DNA of 7,371 nucleotides, from assembly GCA_017622115.1 (NCBI GenBank), contig JAGART010000166.1, forward strand, positions 1-7,371, written 5' to 3'. The stretch's first letter is position 1. Every line of letters begins with the position of its first letter. The notes under the pieces are model-generated. The model was not told the DNA's origin, ran no database searches, and saw nothing but the letters and a program-made list of their open reading frames with translations. Shown here in pieces: positions 1-4,052 of the stretch. The DNA comes from Clostridia bacterium (lineage in GTDB: Bacteria; Bacillota; Clostridia; Christensenellales; UBA1242). The position numbers were made by a program, and so were the translations under genes.

Positions 1-980
1 AAAAAACAATGCAATTATATAAAAAAGAGGGTTACAACGTAGTTGGTTCTTGTTTAAGTATGTTTGTAAACCTTGCCTTGACAATATTTATATTCTTTAC
101 ACTTTTTTCTGGTTTAATAGAAATATCACAAGAAAAAACATATAAACAATATGAAACACTAGAACTTATATATAAAGAAGTATATGTAACTGAAATGGCT
201 AAAACAGATGCCACTATTACAGACTATTCAAAAGTTAATGATGCCATTACTGCATTAATCCCAAGCAAAGAAGCAGAAGCTAGACAGGCGCTAATCGATA
301 GCGGAATAGAAGAACCTAGCGCCCAACAAATTTACAACAAATCTTACGAATTAGTATTAACAAACGATTTTAGCGCTTATACTTTAGTAGCACAAGAAGC
401 AGTTGCTACAAAATATGAAGAAATAAAAGATGGTTGGTTATGGGTTGATAGTATTTGGAGACCAGACACTTATGTATCAGGAGTACCAAACTATAATGAC
501 TTTTTAGGAATGGCAAATTTAAATGGTAGATTTGCTGAAAACGAAACAAGAGTTGCTGAAATTGCTACCGAATACAATATTATAACTGCAAATATTCAAA
601 AAACTTATAGCAGTTGGAACGGTTATTTCATTTTGGTAGTATTAGCAGGAGCTATAACTTTCTTATCAATATGGATTTCACAAAAATCTAACTCTAAAAA
701 GCAAAAACAACAAATTCAACCAGTTAATAATAGTGTAAAACAAAATCAACAGCAACAACAAGTAAATCCTAACAAAGCTATGGGTATTATGAAATTTATT
801 ATGCCGATAATTATGATTATATTTACATTATCATATTCTGCAGCATTCGCTCTTTACATTGTAACAAACTCTATAATGTCAGTTATTATATCATTCGTTT
901 GTATGAAAATTTTTGATAAATTAGACAAAAATAGAGAATTAAAAGAGAAAAATACTAAAAAAATATCATATAGTAGGTAA
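1..980 (+). CDS. yidC: YidC/Oxa1-family membrane protein insertase, 5' end outside the window
   Basis: This is a membrane insertase that helps Sec-dependent and Sec-independent proteins enter the cytoplasmic membrane. The frame is open to the left edge. The Met at position 9 sits inside the conserved region 'LYKKEGYN', which in YidC follows the first core transmembrane helix, so the true start lies upstream. Counting from that Met, hydrophobic segments lie at about 11-37, 205-224, 260-281 and 283-303. The YidC-like motif 'WLWVDSIWRPDTY' is at 143-155. The insert between the first two segments (about 38-140) is polar and long for a Gram-positive YidC. A basic, glutamine-rich cytoplasmic stretch lies at about 225-256 and a lysine-rich tail ends the protein, as is common where YidC contacts ribosomes. 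The gene converges on yidD, whereas in most Bacillota it lies downstream of yidD on the same strand. The family call is firm from the motif and membrane layout. Confidence 0.88.
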   Translation, partial: KTMQLYKKEGYNVVGSCLSMFVNLALTIFIFFTLFSGLIEISQEKTYKQYETLELIYKEVYVTEMAKTDATITDYSKVNDAITALIPSKEAEARQALIDSGIEEPSAQQIYNKSYELVLTNDFSAYTLVAQEAVATKYEEIKDGWLWVDSIWRPDTYVSGVPNYNDFLGMANLNGRFAENETRVAEIATEYNIITANIQKTYSSWNGYFILVVLAGAITFLSIWISQKSNSKKQKQQIQPVNNSVKQNQQQQQVNPNKAMGIMKFIMPIIMIIFTLSYSAAFALYIVTNSIMSVIISFVCMKIFDKLDKNRELKEKNTKKISYSR

Positions 981-997
981 ATTTAATAAAAACACTT

Positions 998-1029
998 AAA
1001 AATAGGCAAAAAATGTCTATTTTTTTATT
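998..1029 (+). terminator. Rho-independent terminator of yidC
   Basis: An 11-bp stem (998-1008 with 1014-1024, one G.U pair) closes an AAAAA loop and runs into a T-rich tail. It starts 18 nt after the yidC stop, so it is the natural end of that transcript. Confidence 0.8.
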
Positions 1030-1050
1030 TGCACAGTATGCATAGTACTT

Positions 1051-1087
1051 AAAAATAAAGAAAAAACGCAATGAAATTGCGTTTTTA
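1051..1087 (-). terminator. Rho-independent terminator of the rpmH-rnpA-yidD cluster
   Basis: A perfect 11-bp stem (1062-1072 with 1076-1086) has a 3-nt loop. Read on the minus strand it is followed by TTTTTT, CTT and more T. The stem overlaps the last bases of yidD, including part of the stop codon. Together with the hairpin at 998-1029 it insulates the convergent yidC and yidD genes from each other. Confidence 0.75.
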
Positions 1088-1357
1088 TACTATATATTTT
1101 AAATTTTCATTTAATGAATCAGGTACAGGGTCGTAACCTCCACAAAAACTTGGACGGCACCTCCAAATACGTTTAAATCCTAAATAGCAACCTTTAAAAA
1201 TTCCAAAACGTTTTATTGCTATTAAAGTATATGTTGAACAAGAAGGATTATAAATACAACAAGAGGGCATAACCAAACTAAATGTATATTTGTAAATATA
1301 TATTAGTCCTATACCTAGATATTTTAAAGGAGCAAAAATTATACTAAATATTTTCAT
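1085..1357 (-). CDS. yidD: Membrane protein insertion efficiency factor YidD
   Basis: YidD is a small membrane-associated protein that aids YidC-dependent insertion. The 90-residue product has an N-terminal hydrophobic/amphipathic region (about 3-30). The family signature follows: 'CCIYNPSCSTY' (33-43), 'AIKRFGIFKGCYLGFKRIWRC' in spaced form (Ala48, Gly52, Lys55-Gly56, Arg63, Arg66-Cys67), then 'GGYDPVP' (73-79). Cys33, Cys40 and Cys67 are the conserved cysteines. The size is normal for the family. I chose the ATG at 1357. A TTG one codon earlier (1360) has better spacing (8 nt rather than 11) from the AAGGG at 1369-1373 and is a real alternative. The gene overlaps the 3' end of rnpA by 14-17 nt, which indicates translational coupling. 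The canonical partner yidC is next door but on the opposite strand. Confidence 0.92.
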   Translation of the reverse strand: MKIFSIIFAPLKYLGIGLIYIYKYTFSLVMPSCCIYNPSCSTYTLIAIKRFGIFKGCYLGFKRIWRCRPSFCGGYDPVPDSLNENLKYIV

Positions 1358-1688
1358 CAATAATTTTACCCTTAATTAATAAAGATTTTATTTCATTTTT
1401 AATTTGGTCAAATTCTAGATTAACTATGCTAGGATGAGCAACAAAAACAATATTGCAATTTTTAATTTGAGGAACAATCTCTGAAACAATTGCTCTCATA
1501 CGTCTTTTTACTTTATTTCTTACAACTGCTTTTCCAACTTTATTACTTACTGAAAAGCCGATTCGAGGAGTAGGGTATTTACTAGGTACTTTGTAGCAAG
1601 TAATATTTTGCCCATAAGTTTTTACTCCCTTCTTGTAGATATAAGCAAACTCCTTACGTTTCTTTAATCTATTTTCTGTTTTTAACAT
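1344..1688 (-). CDS. rnpA: Ribonuclease P protein component
   Basis: This is the protein subunit of RNase P, which binds the catalytic RNA and the pre-tRNA 5' leader during tRNA maturation. The product is 114 residues, the usual length. The N-terminal 'ENRLKKRKEF' (5-14) is typical. The RNR signature is clear at 51-65 ('VGKAVVRNKVKRRMR'), preceded by 'PRIGFSVSNK' (41-50). It starts with ATG at 1688, with AGGTG 4 nt upstream. It lies 68 nt downstream of rpmH and overlaps yidD, giving the standard rpmH-rnpA-yidD order. I see no separate promoter in the rpmH-rnpA gap, so it is probably expressed by read-through past the hairpin at 1726-1753. Confidence 0.95.
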   Translation of the reverse strand: MLKTENRLKKRKEFAYIYKKGVKTYGQNITCYKVPSKYPTPRIGFSVSNKVGKAVVRNKVKRRMRAIVSEIVPQIKNCNIVFVAHPSIVNLEFDQIKNEIKSLLIKGKIIDENI

Positions 1689-1725
1689 AACACACCTGCT
1701 TAAAAATAATTCTTAATAAAAAATA

Positions 1726-1753
1726 AGGTATTATGCGAAAAAGCATAGTACCT
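1726..1753 (-). terminator. Hairpin between rpmH and rnpA, probable attenuating terminator
   Basis: Two 11-nt arms (1726-1736 and 1743-1753, one G.T pair) flank a 6-nt A-rich loop. On the minus strand the stem begins 3 nt after the rpmH stop and is followed by TATTTTTTATT. This could cut transcript levels between the very highly expressed L34 gene and rnpA, or act as an RNA processing site. Partial termination is inference. Confidence 0.6.
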
Positions 1754-1756
1754 AAA

Positions 1757-1894
1757 TTAAGCACGGACCAATTCTTTACGGCCACGGTTGCGGCGGCGTT
1801 TTAAAACTTTGCGTCCACTTGTTGTCTTCATACGTTCGCGGAAACCGTGAACTTTACTACGTTGACGTTTCTTTGGTTGAAAAGTTCTTTTCAT
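1757..1894 (-). CDS. rpmH: 50S ribosomal protein L34
   Basis: L34 is a small, highly basic protein of the large ribosomal subunit. I translated the 45 residues by hand. It begins '[20 protein letters not shown]', continues with Arg21-Met22 and has '[17 protein letters not shown]' near the end, which is a textbook L34 at its usual length. The ATG at 1894 is preceded by a strong GGAGGAG Shine-Dalgarno sequence. It is the first gene of the minus-strand cluster and the last gene before oriC, its usual place in Bacillota. Its CGC/CGT-rich arginine codons make it locally GC-richer than its surroundings, as expected for a highly expressed basic protein. Confidence 0.97.
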   Translation of the reverse strand: MKRTFQPKKRQRSKVHGFRERMKTTSGRKVLKRRRNRGRKELVRA

Positions 1895-1930
1895 ATTCTC
1901 CTCCTAGTCAGTATAACTAAAATGTATTTT

Positions 1931-1959
1931 AGTATATCAAAAAAAGGTTCGTTTGTCAA
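1931..1959 (-). promoter_or_regulatory. Sigma-A promoter of rpmH
   Basis: On the minus strand there is TTGACA (1959-1954), a 17-bp spacer and TATACT (1936-1931) with an extended TGA just upstream. Transcription should start near 1924. A 7-bp inverted repeat with a TGTA loop (1916-1933) covers the -10 and the predicted start and might be an operator or a leader hairpin. Confidence 0.88.
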
Positions 1960-2024
1960 GTGTTGCCATAAATTTATTTTTTTATTTAATATTATGATTA
2001 AAGAAATAGGGGGCGCAAATATAG

Positions 2025-2125
2025 TTTTCCACAATTTATCCACATATCCACAAATTGTGGAAATTGTGGAAAAGTGCCTAAAACCCTAATAGGTTAGCCA
2101 AAAACACTGTGGATAACTTTCCACA
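2025..2125. promoter_or_regulatory. oriC: left DnaA-box cluster
   Basis: Perfect DnaA boxes lie at 2036-2044 (plus) and 2108-2116 (minus). Near matches are TTTTCCACA 2025-2033, ATATCCACA 2044-2052, and the minus-strand sites 2056-2064, 2065-2073 and (plus) 2117-2125. The segment 2025-2073 is a nested palindrome: 13-nt arms 2025-2037 and 2061-2073 pair perfectly, and inside them 2048-2060 is a palindrome centred on one A. It corresponds in position to the box cluster upstream of dnaA in Bacillus. Confidence 0.85.
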
Positions 2126-2127
2126 TT

Positions 2128-2145
2128 TTTGTACGATCGTACAAA
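2128..2145. promoter_or_regulatory. Perfect 18-bp palindrome, possible operator
   Basis: TTTGTACGATCGTACAAA is self-complementary with no spacer, which is the form of a site for a dimeric helix-turn-helix protein. It lies 3 bp right of the DnaA-box cluster. I do not recognise the regulator. The sequence is not parS, CtsR or the standard LexA box. Confidence 0.5.
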
Positions 2146-2179
2146 CTTTAAAAATGTTGTTTAAAACGCTTTTAAAAAT

Positions 2180-2223
2180 TTTTACTGATAGTTTATAATA
2201 AAATATATAAACTATCAGTAAAA
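2180..2223. repeat. Inverted repeat with 18-bp perfect arms inside oriC
   Basis: TTTTACTGATAGTTTATA (2180-2197) pairs with 2206-2223 around an 8-nt A/T loop. No T-tract follows on either strand, so it is a poor terminator. A third, partial copy of the half-site (GATAGTTT) lies at about 2240. It sits between the two DnaA-box clusters, so a protein site or a cruciform is more likely. Its function is unknown. Confidence 0.75.
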
Positions 2224-2296
2224 GCAAACATCAAAATTTGATAGTTTTTATATATCATTCCTCTTTTATGATTTTTGCTAGTTAAATAACTTTGAG

Positions 2297-2369
2297 TTAT
2301 CCACAGAAAATTATCAGTAATCCACAGGTTATCCACAGAAATTAACCAGTAATCCACAGGTTATCCACA
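2297..2369 (+). promoter_or_regulatory. oriC: helically phased DnaA-box array
   Basis: Perfect TTATCCACA boxes start at 2297, 2329 and 2361, exactly 32 bp apart (about three helical turns), all on the same strand. TAATCCACA near-boxes start at 2318 and 2350, each 11 bp (one turn) before a perfect box. The 23-bp unit 2315-2337 is repeated at 2347-2369. All boxes lie on the same helix face and point toward the unwinding module at 2439-2510. Confidence 0.9.
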
Positions 2370-2387
2370 CGAAAATATGTTTGAAAA

Positions 2388-2399
2388 TTTTGTCGAAAA
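2388..2399 (+). promoter_or_regulatory. Candidate Spo0A box in oriC
   Basis: TTTTGTCGAAAA contains the Spo0A core TGTCGAA (2391-2397) with its preferred T/A flanks. It lies between the phased DnaA array and the unwinding module. In B. subtilis, Spo0A binds oriC and restrains initiation, so the position is meaningful. The identification rests on the motif alone. Confidence 0.5.
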
Positions 2400-2438
2400 T
2401 GCTTTTGTTATGGGAATTTTAATGTCGCAATTTTAAAG

Positions 2439-2510
2439 TTATCCACTTTTCCACAGCCCCTACTAATAAAACTATTATTTAAAATTAATATTAAAAAATA
2501 AATTTTTATA
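2439..2510 (+). promoter_or_regulatory. oriC: basal unwinding module (boxes, GC cluster, DnaA-trios, AT-rich DUE)
   Basis: The order is TTATCCACT (2439-2447), TTTTCCACA (2447-2455), the GC cluster GCCCC (2456-2460), then DnaA-trio-like triplets. On the lower strand these read 3'-GAT GAT-5' at 2460-2465 and 3'-GAT AAT AAA-5' at 2472-2480. About 30 bp of almost pure A/T follows, to 2510. This arrangement closely matches the B. subtilis basal unwinding element. It predicts that DnaA assembles rightward from the boxes onto the trios and opens 2461-2510. Confidence 0.85.
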
Positions 2511-2708
2511 TCCTCTCTCCAGTTTGAAAATTTCAATGCTAATTAAGGTGGGGTTTTTGCCTTCTATGTGCGTGTATATGTGGAAAACTCAAAAAAGTCA
2601 AAACTAGATTTTTGACCAAAAACGGCTTAAATAAGCCAAAAACTCATAGTTTATCGAACATATTTTTTGTACTGTTTGCATAAAAATAAAAAAATGTGTC
2701 CCAAATGA
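2511..2708. other. Intergenic stretch right of the unwinding region
   Basis: No gene is supported here. It holds one DnaA-like box on the minus strand (2579-2587), a 7-bp inverted repeat GTCAAAA/TTTTGAC (2597-2603 and 2610-2616) and a 6-bp one GGCTTA/TAAGCC (2624-2629 and 2632-2637). None of these carries a T-tail or a recognisable regulator site. Confidence 0.5.
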
Positions 2709-2738
2709 TTGACAAGTGCTTGTACTGTGTGAGATAAT
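2709..2738 (+). promoter_or_regulatory. Sigma-A promoter of the candidate ncRNA
   Basis: A perfect TTGACA (2709-2714) is followed by an 18-bp spacer and GATAAT (2733-2738, 5 of 6). Transcription should begin near 2745. No protein gene follows on this strand for more than 1.1 kb, so the transcript is probably a non-coding RNA. Confidence 0.75.
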
Positions 2739-2744
2739 GGAAAC

Positions 2745-2931
2745 ACTAAAAGTTTGCGGGCTAGACTAGACCATCGCTGGTAAGCAATGGATTATCGAAT
2801 GCTAGTTTGCTTAATCAGGGCTAATAGGGATTGCTTGTTTTTGGGTTGAAACTTTTGGAGGTATGAGGCTTTTCTTCGCTGTATGGAGATTAAAGTTTTC
2901 CACATATTCACACCATTGTGGAAAAGTTTTT
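2745..2931 (+). ncRNA. Candidate structured non-coding RNA beside oriC, family not recognised
   Basis: The unit is bounded by a good promoter (2709-2738) and a hairpin followed by TTTTT (2892-2931), giving about 187 nt. Hand folding supports a long helix 2746-2755 with 2849-2858 (10 bp, one G.U) enclosing a small hairpin ACCA/TGGT (2770-2773 and 2778-2781), a 7-bp helix 2782-2788 with 2830-2836, and an inner 5-bp helix 2790-2794 with 2812-2816. The segment is richer in G than its surroundings, with GGGCTA occurring twice (2758-2763 and 2818-2823). It lacks the SRP RNA core and T-box motifs. The size fits 6S RNA, but the 5' end pairs internally and not with the 3' end, so I do not assign it. 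A GGAGG at 2857-2861 just before an ATG (2863) is too close to be a good translation start. Confidence 0.55.
2892..2931 (+). terminator. Terminator-like hairpin with DnaA-like boxes in its arms
   Basis: TTTTCCACA (2896-2904) pairs with TGTGGAAAA (2917-2925). After a G:G mismatch the outer AAA/TTT pairs extend the stem, and TTTTT (2927-2931) follows. It would end the candidate ncRNA. Both arms are one mismatch from a DnaA box. Confidence 0.6.
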
Positions 2932-3075
2932 ATGGCTAGTAAAAATTTTTTAATAAGTTAGGGCGTATTGCGAAGATACAAAATAAAATTTTCAGTTTTT
3001 AGCAGGTTAACTGTCGAAATTTGCAGGTATGTTGCAAGTTTTGTGCTTTTTACTCTCTAAAAAACGAAAAAAGAA
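2932..3075. other. Intergenic stretch with a second candidate Spo0A core
   Basis: No gene is supported. TGTCGAA (3012-3018) is a second Spo0A-box core, with weaker flanks than the one at 2391-2397. A TTGCA/TGCAA inverted pair lies at about 3021-3037. Confidence 0.35.
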
Positions 3076-3099
3076 AAAGTTATCCACGTGGATAACTTT
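3071..3099 (-). terminator. Terminator of yyaC formed by two overlapping DnaA boxes
   Basis: Positions 3076-3099 form a perfect 24-bp palindrome centred on CACGTG. On the minus strand it is followed by TTCTTTTTT and lies 15 nt past the yyaC stop, so it works as an intrinsic terminator. Each half also contains a DnaA box with one mismatch (3080-3088 plus, 3087-3095 minus). Confidence 0.7.
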
Positions 3100-3114
3100 A
3101 AAAAATGCAGTGAT

Positions 3115-3648
3115 TTATGCACAAGTTTTAAATTTGTGTAGAGTGTTTTTTTCTGTAAATAACGAAGTTAAAACGAAAGAAAATACTTCTGCCATTGCTT
3201 GAATATTTTGAAGTCGGGCGTTTGCTAGCAAGTTGTTTTTTAATAGCGAGGTAATGCCGTAAAGGTATAAGTCTGCGTTGATTTTTAACTTGTGAAAAGT
3301 CCCTGTATAATTGTCGGTTGCTATTATGTGGCCTAGTCTTGATTGACTGAAAGTAGTCATACTATCGAGCACTATTATCGGCGAATTTTTGTGTATTGTG
3401 TTAATAAATTCGCTGGCATATTCTGCGTTTTGTTTTGTTATCGGGGATTTTAATCCGCCGTAAATATAACAAGGGAAGTTTTGGTTTCGTAATAAGTCGG
3501 CGGTTAATGGCGCTAGACAGTCTGCAAGTATTTTGTCTGTCCCTAGACAAAGTAAAACAGGCTTTTTGTTGCCTAAAAAATTTTTTAAAAATGCGTGCAA
3601 TCGTGTTTTTATATTTGGTGCATAAACGTATCCTCTAAATAATTCCAT
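3115..3648 (-). CDS. yyaC: YyaC-family (DUF1256) putative sporulation protein
   Basis: The 177-residue product matches the YyaC/DUF1256 family, which shares a fold with germination protease and hydrogenase-maturation proteases. Visible landmarks are 'VLLCLGTDKILADCLAPL' (31-48, the family CIGTD...GD.LGPL segment), 'YIYGGLKSPI' (61-70), 'IIVLDSM' (91-97, the second acidic site) and 'LYLYGITSLL' (127-136). The family's usual GD.LGP reads AD.LAP here, so two glycines are replaced, but Asp38, Asp43 and Asp95 remain. No signal peptide is seen, so it is cytosolic. The ATG at 3648 has AAAGGAAA upstream at good spacing. It stands alone on the minus strand between oriC and the surface-protein unit. 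In B. subtilis, yyaC also lies near the origin. Its biochemical role is unproven; sporulation is inferred from the family and implies a spore-forming ancestry. Confidence 0.8.
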   Translation of the reverse strand: MELFRGYVYAPNIKTRLHAFLKNFLGNKKPVLLCLGTDKILADCLAPLTADLLRNQNFPCYIYGGLKSPITKQNAEYASEFINTIHKNSPIIVLDSMTTFSQSRLGHIIATDNYTGTFHKLKINADLYLYGITSLLKNNLLANARLQNIQAMAEVFSFVLTSLFTEKNTLHKFKTCA

Positions 3649-3763
3649 AAAAAAATTTCCTTTATTTTTTTAGAATTATTGACATATTTTTTTTATTTAA
3701 AAGTCTAAAAAGTTATCCACCGAATTTTAATATTATTTTTAAATTTTTTTGTATATATTTTAT
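3649..3763. other. AT-rich intergenic stretch upstream of yyaC
   Basis: This extremely A/T-rich DNA holds a DnaA-like box TTATCCACC (3713-3721). A TTGACA at 3679-3684 (plus) lacks a good -10. I cannot identify a clear sigma-A or forespore-type promoter for yyaC on the minus strand. Confidence 0.4.
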
Positions 3764-3812
3764 AAAAGTTTTCCACTTTTGCACAATATTGTGGAAAACT
3801 TTTTTGTGTTTT
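3764..3812 (+). terminator. Long hairpin upstream of the surface-protein unit, copy A of a repeated terminator
   Basis: A perfect 13-bp stem (AAAAGTTTTCCAC 3764-3776 with 3791-3803) closes a 14-nt loop and runs into a T-rich tail. A competing 12-bp palindrome CACAATATTGTG (3782-3793) overlaps it. No plus-strand gene precedes it. Its right half (3791-3812) is identical to 5967-5988 after the surface-protein gene. Confidence 0.65.
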
Positions 3813-3861
3813 TTAGGGTAAAATAAATTTATAAAAAAATTAAATTTATGCTTAAATTTAT

Positions 3862-3890
3862 TTGATAATTTTGTAAAAAATAGGTATAAT
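3862..3890 (+). promoter_or_regulatory. Sigma-A promoter of the surface-protein unit
   Basis: TTGATA (3862-3867), a 17-bp spacer and a perfect TATAAT (3885-3890). The expected start is near 3897, giving a leader of about 156 nt before the surface-protein ATG. Confidence 0.85.
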
Positions 3891-3920
3891 AAAAGTAACG
3901 AAAAATAAGGAGAAAAATAG

Positions 3921-3977
3921 ATGAAATTGTTATCCACAGCCTTTGCTCACCCGCTGGGGGGGGGGGGCGCTTTGTAG
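3921..3977 (+). CDS. Short leader ORF interrupted by a poly-G tract
   Basis: An ideal AAGGAG (3907-3912) precedes the ATG by 8 nt, so this is the best translation start on the transcript, better than that of the surface protein. With the 12 G present it encodes only 18 residues (MKLLSTAFAHPLGGGGAL) and stops at 3975-3977. The frame depends on the G count. With 11 or 14 G it continues to 45 or 46 residues and stops at 4057-4059, just past the surface-protein ATG at 4053. With 10 or 13 G it stops at 3983-3985. Codons 4-6 contain a perfect DnaA box (3930-3938). I recognise no domain. It may be a phase-variable leader peptide or the remnant of an earlier gene start. Confidence 0.45.
   Translation: MKLLSTAFAHPLGGGGAL
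3956..3967. repeat. Homopolymeric tract of 12 G
   Basis: Twelve consecutive G in very AT-rich DNA, inside the leader ORF. It is preceded by a GC-rich patch (3948-3955). Runs of this length are prone to slipped-strand changes. The exact count may also be uncertain in assembly. Confidence 0.95.
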
Positions 3978-3982
3978 CAAAA

Positions 3983-4005
3983 TAATTCTTGAAAAACAAG
4001 AATTA
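3983..4005 (+). promoter_or_regulatory. Leader hairpin upstream of the surface-protein gene
   Basis: A perfect 9-bp stem TAATTCTTG/CAAGAATTA with an AAAAA loop and no T-tail. Downstream, ACCTTAAAAGGT (4033-4044) is palindromic and can pair the AAGGT that forms part of the surface-protein ribosome binding site. The leader could therefore hold back initiation unless ribosomes arrive from upstream. That regulatory reading is inference. Confidence 0.45.
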
Positions 4006-4052
4006 AATCCCTTAAAATTGGCTAAATTTTGTACCTTAAAAGGTGGTGCAAA

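Noticed and set aside
1847..2089. Plus-strand open frame of 80 codons across rpmH and its promoter
   Set aside because: It overlaps rpmH on the opposite strand and runs through the rpmH promoter and DnaA boxes, has no ribosome site and shows no family features.
2653..2667. CGAACATATTTTTTG considered as a LexA box
   Set aside because: Only one half-site is present and no SOS gene starts nearby.
2745..2931. Assignment of the candidate RNA as SRP RNA or 6S RNA
   Set aside because: The SRP core sequence is absent. The 5' end pairs with an internal segment and not with the 3' end, unlike 6S RNA, so the RNA is left unassigned.
2863..2961. A 32-codon frame after GGAGG at the 3' end of the candidate ncRNA
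   Set aside because: The ribosome site is only 1-2 nt from the ATG, the frame runs through the terminator hairpin, and the peptide has no recognisable features.
3076..3099. Palindrome with CACGTG considered as a parS site for ParB
   Set aside because: The flanks read TTATC/GATAA instead of the TGTTT/AAACA of parS. It fits overlapping DnaA boxes and a terminator better.
3679..3708. TTGACA on the plus strand considered as a promoter
   Set aside because: There is no acceptable -10 at 16-18 bp, and the only thing downstream is a hairpin.
3713..3937. Minus-strand open frame of 74 codons
   Set aside because: Its Phe/Lys/Asn-rich product is what A/T-rich DNA encodes by chance. It covers a hairpin and the surface-protein promoter and has no convincing start.
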